From Marthasterias glacialis (lineage: Eukaryota; Echinodermata; Asteroidea; Forcipulatida; Asteriidae), in assembly GCA_911728455.2 (NCBI GenBank), contig OU452231.1, positions 17,255,838-17,319,837 on the forward strand: a DNA stretch of 64,000 nucleotides, written 5' to 3'. A program made the position numbers and the translations under genes. Numbering within the stretch: the first letter of the stretch is position 1; each line of letters opens with the position of its first letter. This document shows positions 20,501-30,417 of the stretch, piece after piece. The notes beneath the pieces were generated by a model. The model saw nothing but the letters and a program-made list of their open reading frames with translations. It was not told the DNA's origin and searched no databases.

Positions 20501-22608
20501 GGCTTGGGCTTAGGCTCTGTCAGTTATTTTGAAAACGAGTGATTTCCTTACGGGGATTCAAACAGGCGGACGGAGCCCAAGCCGTGATTTCGTAAACGGC
20601 CTAGGTTGCTGGACCACCTGGAGAAAAAGTTGACTTGTCCTCAGGCGTTTTAACTGTAGCGTCTGACCAGCGAACCACTGTAAAAACTTTGTGCAGCATT
20701 ACGTAATTGAGTCCATTATGAACAATGCAAACAATCATACACTATAACACTACTGCTACAACACTACTGGTATTTTTTTTCAGTATATCGACACTTTTCG
20801 ACAACAAAGATTTACAGAAGTGTGATTTCACGACAGTCACTTTTCATTTTGTAAATTTACATTGATGTATAACATGGAGTAAAGCGTATGGCGCTGGTGT
20901 TGTGCAACTTAAACAGCGCTCTTGCTTATAATGAGTTTTCGCGATGAAGAGACAATTATTTTGCGTGACCTAAAAGTTCACAGTTGTCACAACCATGCAA
21001 CTAGTGACTCTTAGTTTTGTTTTTAGAGGGACCCGTGGGAACTTGATCGTTTTGTGGAACATAAAATAGCCGTCGGTTAATGGTGACGAGCGGGCGTCTT
21101 TAAAACTGCAGTAGGCCTACCGATTTCGCCGAAAGAACACTTATAAAGCAATGGCGTTTTTTGTCATCTTGCAATACTATTATATTACCTTAAGTTTGTA
21201 GAATATATCAAAATAACTTAAAATAATTTAGAATTTAAATTTAAATTTCGGGTAAAATCCGCCGAAATCGGACTAGCATCTGGAAGTGACGATTACTATA
21301 AAAGAATCTTTGAAACAAAGATTTCAATTGTAGTTTAACTTGTATCGCAATTTCTAGTGTCTTTTGAAGGGAATTGTATTTCCTTTGATTGAGATGACTT
21401 GTGAACGACTGGCAAATGTCTCTTTATTTATAGGCTGCTACCAAGAACAAAATGTTTCTTGAGTAAAGGTTTTCCACAGCAATCGCAGTCTAAAGCAAGA
21501 GTACTTTGTTCTACTATTTTATTTTCTATAGTATAATATAGTAACTTACGAACAGAAAAATACAAACCTCTTTATGACATTTTTTGTATTAATTTTTATC
21601 ATTATTTTTCACTCGTACTTTGGTTTCCAGTGAGTTGACTTCGGACTGAGTTGACCTCCATTCCTACGGAACGCCAATGAGGCATATAGTCCGATCAACA
21701 GATCGGTCGATCTTTTGCATCGATCGATCAGTCTTTTTAACAATCGACCGGTTATTTTCATCAATCGATCCATGAAAATACCGATCGATCAATGCAAAAT
21801 ACCGATCGATGCAAAATACCGATCGGTGTGTTGATTGAAGTTTATGCCTCTTTGGCGTTTCATACATTCTCTTTGAAGACCCCACCAAGTACTAAGTACC
21901 CCTCCCTGACGATGACTAGAGCAAGCTAGTCAAAACGTTGACACCAAATAATAAACTCACTCCGCGGCAGTAAAGTTAACCGAGAAGTCCCCTCGATCCT
22001 CTAAGCGAAAGTAGTGGTAGTAGTCCCGGCCGATTTCCTACCTCCCCAGGTAGCACTTAATAACCAGGACAGTTCTTTTCAGACCTGTTTTCTCCCGAAT
22101 TCCGAAATCTACTCCGCGGTAGTAGACTAATAGCAAGACAAGTTCTCACAAGAAAAATCTACTGTATTATTATAGTAAAGTAGATATAATCACATGGTGT
22201 TACCGCATACATTAACATCCCTTGGTTCAGCAAAATTAAGGAAAGTAAGGGTATGGAAAGAGCATGCAGCCAGCCCCAACCCCGGCCGGATACGTGTAAC
22301 AAGCTTCCCCAATAAATACTAGGGTCCCGTGCAGCGTGTTACTGGCCAGGGTTCACCCATGCAGGAAGGACCTTACCTTCGGCAACACGTTTGGCCCCTC
22401 GCTTCACAAACATAATGCAATCACTCCATCCCTTTTACCGGGCTTCCTTTTCGGTTACACAAGACATGACAAAATGGCTACAAATATATATATACCATAC
22501 TGCACCCATGCACACTACAATAAAAGTAACTCACTTGTAATTTAAACCGACACCGACAATTTTGCGACCTTTCTCGACGAACCTACTCAGTGCCAATGAC
22601 GCAGCCAT
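17051..22608 (-). CDS. FAHD1: FAHD1-like acylpyruvase family protein, complete, three exons
   Basis: FAHD1 is the mitochondrial fumarylacetoacetate-hydrolase-fold enzyme that cleaves acylpyruvates and decarboxylates oxaloacetate. Exons on the minus strand are 22535-22608, 20064-20166 and 17051-17542; phases join to 222 codons (human 224). Residues 15-22 (RKIVGVGL) and 37-46 (KEPLLFLKPT) match the family. The metal-binding trio is kept: EVE at Glu70 and Glu72, and Asp101 in ALDMT. IPDPHNLRMWLELNGE and LDEGDLILTGSP are also typical. The residue aligned with human His30 of the reported His30-Glu33 dyad is Leu27, though Glu30 is kept, and the usual ARDxQ stretch reads SVDLL. The start MAASLALSRF fits the human N-terminus. 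Human FAHD1 is essentially single-exon, so the intron pattern differs. It may be a divergent paralog with altered activity. Confidence 0.92.
17571..18017. mobile_element. Adjoining inverted-repeat elements in FAHD1-like intron 2
   Basis: TTATAACACACCTC near 17573 is mirrored by GAGGTGTGTTATAA at 17845-17858. A second, tighter hairpin follows (about 17860-18017). Its arms include GGGAAATAGTGCACGTCTAT and its inverse, and GGGCCTGTGAGTGACCAGGA and its inverse, with only about 10 bp at the turn. Confidence 0.75.
18197..18442. mobile_element. Palindromic element with TGGCGGACACT ends
   Basis: The ends CTTTTTGAGGTATGGCGGACAC and GTGTCCGCCATACATCAAAAAG mirror each other. Inner pairs include TGTACAACAGAAAAATGTACCC-like arms and ATGTGTCCACC with GGTGGACACAT. 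About 246 bp, in FAHD1-like intron 2. Non-coding. Confidence 0.75.
18891..19235. mobile_element. TTAA-flanked MITE (family A), copy 2
   Basis: Begins GCCCCAGCTCAACATTGGTA and ends TGTTGAGATGGGGCT. It is flanked by TTAA on both sides (18887-18890 and 19236-19239). 345 bp, non-coding, in FAHD1-like intron 2. Confidence 0.85.
20064..20166 (-). CDS. FAHD1: FAHD1-like coding exon 2
   Basis: Encodes QLAKEWDMSLPKEPLLFLKP through GKGALIR (34 codons plus one completing base). The acceptor is TTTTCAG and the donor GTAAGT. It holds the cap-helix region, where Leu replaces the family His while Glu three residues on is kept. Confidence 0.88.
20474..20605. mobile_element. Short MITE with GGCCGTTTACGAAA ends
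   Basis: The ends AGGGCCGTTTACGAAACCAC and ATTTCGTAAACGGCCT form an imperfect terminal inverted repeat over about 132 bp. Inner words GCTTGGGC and GCCCAAGC also pair. It lies in FAHD1-like intron 1. Confidence 0.7.
21690..21840. repeat. GATCGATC-rich tandem repeat
   Basis: Successive degenerate units built on CGATCGAT, CAATCGACC and GCAAAATACCGATCG; the last word occurs three times in a row near 21795-21825. It lies in FAHD1-like intron 1. Confidence 0.65.
21906..21940 (+). ncRNA. Candidate decayed hammerhead-ribozyme-like motif
   Basis: CTGACGA (21906-21912) is followed by a 7-bp stem TGACTAG/CTAGTCA with loop AGCAAG, then AAACGTTG. This is the layout CUGANGA - stem II - GAAAC seen in type I hammerheads of Penelope-like elements and retrozymes. 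The G of GAAA is A here, which would remove the general base, so a live ribozyme is unlikely. A TCG to TCA change fits CpG decay. It adjoins the repeat at 21966. Confidence 0.35.
21966..22207. repeat. Interspersed repeat, copy 2 (ends CATGGTGTTACCGCA)
   Basis: The same family as 3651-3888, sharing the palindrome TCTACTCCGCGGTAGTAGA, GTAGTCCCGGCCGATTT and the terminal ATAATCACATGGTGTTACCG. It lies in FAHD1-like intron 1, just after the hammerhead-like motif. Confidence 0.75.
22535..22608 (-). CDS. FAHD1: FAHD1-like coding exon 1
   Basis: Encodes MAASLALSRFVEKGRKIVGV then GLNY, with two bases of the next codon. Donor GTGAGT is at 22529-22534. The ATG is the complement of 22606-22608. Confidence 0.88.
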
Positions 22609-23209
22609 CTTACTTTTTTAAAGCAATATAAAATGGTGGAACGTGGCATTGCTTTTATTTGGTTGTAAATATATAAAAAAAAAAGCATTGTGGGTTGTTG
22701 GACCGAAGAAACTACGATGGGGGGTGCGTATTATTGTGCGCGAATAGCCGATTAACAATGCAAAACCCTGCACGTGTTTTAAAGTTTACATGTTTACTTA
22801 CAGATTTCTGAAAGTAATATAATTTAAGATAAAATTAGGCGAAAATTCAAGATAAATCGGGCATTCAGGCGATTCACAGTACGTTGCAATTAATCCCAAT
22901 TTTTGCTTTACCCTGTTGGTTCACTTTCAAAGAAGACACTTGATGTACAGGATTATCGAGGCATGATGCAATCATTGTTATTTGGGTTTTTATGCCAAGG
23001 CGAACATTATTTTTTAAGCCTCGTATTATATAATGTCCGCGTACTGAGAATCCCCGATTGGTGGCTACGGCTGGCTGCGGCTGGATCGCCGCGCGTCATC
23101 ATGCGTTGATCATGATATCTGTAATACATAATATTGTTATATCATTTTGTTTATTTGCTGACGACACAAGTCGTTTGTACAGTTACAATGATGTAGACGA
23201 AGGTGTTTA

Positions 23210-24150
23210 GAAACTTAATATTGAACTTGTGAACATAAGTGACTAGCTCTCAGCCAACATGCTTTGTATTGATACCCAGTACGTCAAATTATATTCTGTT
23301 CGAGACGACGCAAAGTACTCATACGATTCACCTCGAGTGAAATGAATGGAGCAAATCTCAACCAATTAACAAGTACCACATTTATAGGCGTACAAATTGA
23401 CGAAAATCTAAGGGACAAATTAATGATATCTGAAGTAAAGTGCTAAACAATATTGGACTAATGAATCGCTTGAAACTTGTCATTCCAAGCTCCGTTATTG
23501 ACACTTAACAACGAAAATCCTTGACAACTCTCTCGTTTTCTCGAAGTTAAACTATTCAATACTTGCTTGGGGCGATTCAGCAGCTGCATGTATTTACTGA
23601 TGAACTATTCTAACCAACATTACAATATTGGTTACCGTCAAAATACCACGCCATTATTTTTAAAATGGAATGTTCTAAAACTTCTGACTTGTGATACCTC
23701 GAAGATACAATACACGATTAGTATTCATCCGAATTTTGTTTTAATAGGAGAGCTAGCAGTATTGATAATTTTAAGTCGCTGTTAAAAACTCATCTTTTTA
23801 AATTGTCTTTCTATTGATTTTGTTTTTACTTTTATTTGATGTAGTGTTTTAAAATGTGATGGGTTGTGCTGAGCTCTTTGTGAGTTATTGATCCGCACCT
23901 CTGGTGTTTTTACAAATCCAATTTGAATTGGTGGTTCTAATTGTATATATTAGTGGGTTGTTGTTGTTGTTGCTTTGATTGTATTTCTAAGATGTACTAT
24001 GATCCGTCATGGATATATTTTTAGCGAGTTTTTACTATTATGTACTTTTAGTGATTTAATTGTTCAGCGCATTTGAACAAACTTTATTTGGAATTTGCGC
24101 TTTATAAATGAATAAATTATTATTTATTATTATTATAATAGTATCAGTCT
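23210..24150 (+). mobile_element. Decayed LINE (CR1/L2/Jockey-like) 3' part
   Basis: Broken plus-strand translation keeps the order seen at the end of non-LTR reverse transcriptases: WLSANMLCIDTQYVKLYSV-like, then TTFIGVQIDENLR, then NNIGLMNRLKLVIPSSVID, and finally DNFKSLLKTHLFKLSFY. Stop codons and frameshifts interrupt it throughout. The tail GCGCTTTATAAATGAATAAA followed by a TTATTATTA run at about 24098-24140 is a typical LINE 3' end. Inactive relic. Confidence 0.7.
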
Positions 24151-24794
24151 AAGACTTGACTAATTATGGAGTTCATACCAGTACCGATCTTCCATAGACA
24201 CTGTCTGAAATACTGTCAAAGTCGAGAAAATAAAAAAAAATGAAGACCCCAATTTTGGTTGCGGTTGTAACAATCGAAATAATTATTGGCCCATAATAAC
24301 AGCATTGATATAAATGTGAATGAATGAATGAAGTATGGGGCGTCCTTAGCAACACTCTTAGCAACAATCGTATCAATAGCCGAAGCTGCTAATTCGGATA
24401 CGGCCTCAGATGCCCAACGAAGCCTGGAGTGGGGATAGCGCCATCTGTTGACAGACTTGTTGCAACTCAAAGATAGTAATTTTATTATGGTAATGGCACC
24501 GCAAGAGGGCGATAGACTGTAAACCCAAAGGCCTGAAGATACATGTGAAGAGAAGATGAAGACGAAATGTATTATTTTTATTTATTTTTTTAGATGAGGG
24601 AGGAAACCCCAAACCGGTGGGAAAACCCACGTTATCAGATAGGGATTGCTGAAAAAAAAATGAGTAAATACAAATAAATAAAAAACAATAAAGTCCAAAT
24701 CCACTTGCGATAATCCCGTCCGAGGCGGGATTCGAACCGGCGAGATCAACAAAAGCAAACAGTAGAGTAAATATTACCCACCCGCCCAGTCTAC

Positions 24795-25030
24795 TTCCCA
24801 GTCAAGGGTGGATCCGTTGTTGCCAAACCATGCAAGTTTCGTCCTTCCGATGGGCCGTAAAACAGTAGGTCCCGTGTGTTGTATCAAGATCTCTTAATAA
24901 CACGCGTAAAAGAACCCATAACACCTATCGCTAAGAGAAGGGGGTCGCCCCGGTGTTTCTGGCATGGTTGGCTGCAATTGGCCCCTCATTGAGATGCTGA
25001 ACAGACTGTGATGAGAACCGGCATATAAAT
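24795..25030 (+). mobile_element. SINE body fragment, plus strand
   Basis: Carries CGTCCTTCCGATGGGCCGTA, GTCCCGTGTGTTGTA, AAAAGAACCCATAACACCTA and GTCGCCCCGGTGTTTCTGGC in the order found, inverted, in the fuller SINE at 33868-34270. A tRNA B-box-like GGATTCGAACC lies just upstream at about 24729. Confidence 0.65.
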
Positions 25031-25347
25031 AGAAATAGGAGTCGAACACAATAGCTACTAAAAATCACAACTAAAAATGAAAAAGGGCTTCGAAAATAAG
25101 CTTAAGTTTGAGATACTTTGTTTCTTCTTCCTCACTGTTGACATTACAATCAATGTGATGTACAAAATTGTGCTATGGGTATTATTATGAACAACAAACC
25201 TATTTTAAACGTTATTGACAGGCTCTTTGTTTGTTAACAAAATGAATACAGCACCTATGTTTGCAAAGTAATTTCAAGTTTTGCAATGTACATTGTTCCT
25301 TGATCCCAATGGTGTCTGAGCTTTTCAGCCGATAAGACTCCAAACCG

Positions 25348-25700
25348 ACGGAGGCATAACTAAGGAGGAGGGGGAGGGGGCAACTGATGTCTGTCCCACC
25401 CCCCCCCCCCCCCATTTGAAATCTGGACTTTTGAGGTTACAAATTACCAAAATAAAATGTTAGATTTCATGAGCTTTTATGTAGTAATTTCAATGTTTTT
25501 AAAACTCTTTTTTTAAAATATTATTTACACGCAGAATGTAGTTTGTTTGACCTCAACACGCCAGAAGACCGCTTAAAAAGGGGCTTGCTTAGGCATTACA
25601 GACGGAAACTAGTTTTAATTGGCCAAAAGTTCCCCCTTAAGAAAAAGGGTGCCCCTCCCCCCTTATGCCCCCTAAATTTTTACCCTAGTTACGGCGCTGC
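25348..25700. mobile_element. MITE with GGCATAACTAAGG / CCTAGTTACGGCGC ends
   Basis: The ends form an imperfect inverted repeat, GGAGGCATAACTAAGG against CCCTAGTTACGGCGCTGC. The interior has G- and C-runs. Same style as 10576-10790 and 34521-34809. Confidence 0.55.
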
Positions 25701-28381
25701 AAAGCATAAAGTGTTAGCATCAGAATCCATCCAAGACATCTACCAATAATTATCAATATTTATCTCACAACCTGAAAAGTGTGGTCGATAAAAACATCTA
25801 ATATATTATTGCAATGAAGGAAAAACATACATTAAACGTAAATCATTAAAAGCTATTTACATTATTGACAAGCATCCAACTAAATTAGATAATGTGGAAT
25901 AAAGTGACTTGGATTTTAAGGAATACATGTAGTACTTGAATACAAATTGTGGTGCAGTTGGTTTTAATTTAATTTTTAATTTTTTTTTATTTAGTGAAAT
26001 CCATTGCATGGAGAAAATATTTTCTTTATCACCACGAGAGGTTTGTGCACATGGACTACATTACGTCTTTGTTTACTTTGTTTCGACTTCAACTCAATTC
26101 GTCTTGGAGTATAGATGTGTAGGTTGGGGGCAATCCAAGGAGAAACACCCGAATATTAGATAGAACACAGAACTGGAACATGTGTAACTGGAACTTGTGT
26201 ATGAAACCTTGAGAAGTACAGTATTCCTTCTTAAATATAAAACTTTAAGTACTTTTCTTTTCAATACATTTTCGACAACAAATTAACTAGCCACAACTAA
26301 ATCTGTGATGTGAACTGACGTAATTGTGTGATTCCTTTTGACCCAGTTCACCTGACGTCATCATCACAATAATTTGGGTTGCGCCATTTTGAAAGTCAGT
26401 GTCCACGTGGGTTATGTAGTGTGGTGCCCATTTTGAGGCCACGCAGCGTTTACACGCTTGACCACAATTTGTGCTTTCAAGTTCACTCCCCCAAATGGCG
26501 ACCATAGGCAAACAGCAGCGGAGTGTGACATTGGTGCAAGGGGTCAATAGGCAATATATATAACATCTGAATGTCAATCTAATTTCCTTGTGCATTGTAC
26601 TTTAGAAACGCTTAAATGGAAAAGAATACAGAAATTCAAATGTGGAGTTAGTAGCCTATCAGCTAAAAAATACTATCAGTTCATAATAAATAATAACATT
26701 GTATGCTCTGAAAAAAATACCCAAGCTCATTAAGTAGTTGGCAGAAGTCCAGCATTTTGTATGAAATGCAAAGTTAACCTAAACCAGTCGAATTATAACA
26801 CCAACCACATCCAAACTCTAACCCCAGGTTTTTCTCCAGAGTTTGATGGTTTCGGTGGTGCTTTTATAGCTGTTTGAGCTGTTCCAAAGGATGGAAAGTC
26901 CCCCACCCTACAAAGTCACAAAACTCAAGCAAGTTTAAAGTGACATATTGCCTTCGAATCTCTTAAAATTGTGCAATTTGGAATTGCTCCTTATCCTTTT
27001 TAAGAGTTGTACGTGCAATAAGACACCAACAATGATTTGTAATTAAATAGTGAGTCGTGATTAAAAACAACAACATACATTTGCCTCTGGAAATACAACC
27101 ACTGGAACCACACTCTACATAAAAATATATGGTCCGCCATTTTGTGGAGTAAAAAATTTGGTTCTACAAAATGTAGGACTGTGTTCTGTCACAAAATTAA
27201 AGAAAAACTACACAATTTCAAGGGTTATTGACGCAAATCATTATATTCTACTTTTAACATATCTATCCAACCATATTCATTTCGTAATAAACGCTCTTTA
27301 TAGTCCAATCCGAAGGCAACGTGCCCCTTGAACGTTTTATAAACTTGGAATACTCACCATATTGACTACATTTTCATTATCACAATGCAACAAGTGAAAT
27401 GTTGGGCATGCATTGGTGTACATTGATGGGTACATAATGGATGAAGGGACCGAGTTCATCCAAAAAGTTTGCTTAGCAAATTCTTGTGTGTACACTGAAT
27501 GCTAATATTGCTCAGCATTTTTTTGTAAGCGTGGGGTGGGGGGGGGCACAGTTGTTTGTAGAGGGTGAAATTTCAGTAAGGTCAAGTCTAACATTGCCTG
27601 AATATAGCAAGCAGGGGTGCAAGATGTTCCATGAGGGGCAGTTGGCCCCCCCCCCCCCCCCCCCCCGGCTGCGCCAATGTTAGCAAATGATAACTTATTA
27701 GTTGCAACTGACACAATTTGTGTAGCATTTTGCTGTATGCTATACAAAGGGAAATCGTGCGCTGGGATGGTTTACATGGTCGACACCAAATCCTGCACTT
27801 TACATCTCAACTCCATGTCTTAAGTTTACTTTCATTAATGTTCCTAATATAGTACCCAATTCTTCTTACAAGTGAACTTTTTGATCAATGGAAAATGTAA
27901 CCGCCCCACCCCCAGCCAACTCCCATGTTGCCGATGTGACTCCTTGGGTCCAGGGCTCTTCATCTTGCATACCCCGACACCATGCTGCGAACGTACAACA
28001 CACACTGCCGAGAGAAATTCCCCTGCTAAAAACAAATTACCGATAATTGAGCTCCAGAATATTTGACAACAATGGCTCTCACGGGGGAGGGGAATTGATT
28101 ATTGACAGTGCAGACAGAGCTATCAACTGTACATAAACACTTTAGTGCGAAGGTTCGTTGATCTTATAGATATTTACACTATTCACAATCATCAGTTTTC
28201 TTGGACTATCCCACTGCACACTGCAAAGTCCACTCTTTTCAACATACACATGGCTTAAGAAACACAACGATGTTGACTGCAAGTTCCAAAAACCGCATCG
28301 TCAAAATCTTCACTTTGAATTGGCACATCTGAGGAAATCTTCCTCAATATAAATAGTCTTAGATTTGTCCAAATGCGATGT

Positions 28382-28645
28382 TCAACGCCTGCTCAAGTTC
28401 CGAGTGTCGGAGTGTCTCGTCCCTTGGGCGGTCCCCATCTGCTGGTTACCGGCGCTGGGATGGCTCGGCAGCTGCGACCCGGCTTTCTGCTTCAGTAGGT
28501 TCCAGTCAAAGATGTAGTCATACGTGTGGTTGAGAGTGCGGAACAGGATCCTGAATAACTGCCTCAGGTACATGTAGTCAGGATTCTCATCAAAGCGTAG
28601 ACCTCTTGAATAATTCAAGTACATGGCAAACTCGGCAGGAAATCC
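28382..28645 (-). CDS. CSNK1A1: CK1 alpha copy A, coding exon 7 with stop
   Basis: Encodes [20 protein letters not shown] through [12 protein letters not shown] and a Ser/Gln/Gly-rich tail ending RNLSRR, then TGA (28382-28384). The acceptor is TCCACAG. The tail is the part most unlike copy B. Confidence 0.94.
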   Translation of the reverse strand, partial: GFPAEFAMYLNYSRGLRFDENPDYMYLRQLFRILFRTLNHTYDYIFDWNLLKQKAGSQLPSHPSAGNQQMGTAQGTRHSDTRNLSRR

Positions 28646-30385
28646 CTGTGGAAGATTTGAAAAAGTTTGGGATACAAAGGATCAAATTCAAACGTACCTA
28701 AAAATAGGAAGTAACTAATACTAGTAAACTTGAGGGTAAAACCACGTGTGAATCACTTTTGGGAGAAGTCATGCCTCTGCTCGTCATTCTCCTGTTAACC
28801 AGTTGGCGCTAGATGTTGTGTTTACACGCAAATGTTTCCCCTGCCTGGAAACGGCAACCATCTTCCAACACCTTTTGGCACGGATCGGGGCCTGATAGTG
28901 TAAAAAGTCCCTGTATTTCTCGGTGTGCACATTTAAAAAAAAAAGAAGGAAATTCTTAAAAAATTGTTTTTCTACCTATTGACCCTCTTTTTCCAGCATT
29001 GTTAAAGGAAACAATAATTCTTTGCTGTCTAGATTACTACCAGTCAAATTTGACACCGAGTAAGCTGCCACAATCGTGCATGACATCATTGTACAGCACA
29101 GATTCCATAATAACATAAAGGTACAAGTACTGGAAAAACTCACTTATAGCCCCAGCTCAACATTGCCAAGAAGAAAAACATAATGATGGTAGAAAACTTT
29201 CCTTGAAATTTTTCTGCCTGAAGTGTCATCTTTTTTAAAATAATAAACGAAATAAGATCCAAAATTAGTTTTCGTCTCAGTGAGACAAAAACTCTGCCTA
29301 CAGGAATGCGTACAAAAATGCTGAATGCATTTTTACCGTTTTTTTAGCAAACAAAACAACGAAATGAGCTGACATTTTCACAGGTTGGTTTTATTACATA
29401 TATCTTGATTTTTGCAAAGAATGGAAGCATTTACAGACAGTTTACAAATGTTGAGCTGGGGCTTTAAGTGTCAAGTTGTTTATAAGAATTACTTTCATCA
29501 GTTAGAAATACCGTAAGAAAGTAATTCCATCAGAAAACTTTCTTGCAATACTGTGCATTGGTTTACATTGCCAATCACTGCCACGTACAAATTTCATTTC
29601 ATTTATTTTGTTGTTTTAATTATACAGGAAGGATTCAAAGTCACAGCGATAAAAACAATAAAGAAAACATAGACAGACCTACATTAAGAAAAGGTAACAC
29701 CCTTGAAGGATTTTTTTTTTGAAAAAGTCAACTTAATTACTAACAGGTTGATCTCCTGAAGCTACAATTCAAGAAACAGACAAACATTAAGGGCATTAAA
29801 TATAAAACATGGGTTTGGGAAAAAAACGTACAATATTGCAGTGTCAAAATATATATTTACAATTATAAAAAGCACACAAAGCACAAACAAAAAATAAAAC
29901 GCTGTTAAAAATATAAGAATGCAAAAAGCACTATAAGCTATTGGGCATAACAAAAAAATACATGGGTTTGAGAAAAAAACATACAATATTGTACAGTGTA
30001 AAAAATATATAATTACAATTATAAAAGCACAAAAAGCACATTAAAAAATGAAATGCTGTTAAAAATATAAGAATGTAAAAAGCACTATGAGTTATTGGGC
30101 ATAAAAAAAAAAAAAAAAACATTAGCAGGGCAAATGAAAACCATGCAGACGACGAACTCAACATCAGCTATGCCATTCCAGAGGACATAAATGCCCACTT
30201 CCATTTTTTAAGCAGTATGCAGGGCTGGAATCACTGAGGCATATTATACTATTTTTTGACATGTGACTTCTAAAATAGCCATCAGAGTAGCTGAGTGACA
30301 GCCTATCAAACTCCAGGCATGCAACTGCAGTTTATCCCCCTCCCTTCCCCTCCCTCCCTCAACCCCCCCCCCAAAAAAAAAAAAC

Positions 30386-30417
<32 letters not shown>

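Larger units (their letters stand above)
22609..28381. other. Intergenic between FAHD1-like and CK1 alpha copy A
   Basis: The left few hundred bases should hold the FAHD1-like promoter; no clear core element was seen. Apart from a LINE relic (23210-24150), a SINE (24795-25030) and a MITE (25348-25700), the region 25701-28381 shows only AT-rich sequence and C or G runs near 25399-25415 and 27645-27666. The last part before 28382 is probably the 3' untranslated region of CK1 alpha copy A. Confidence 0.55.
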
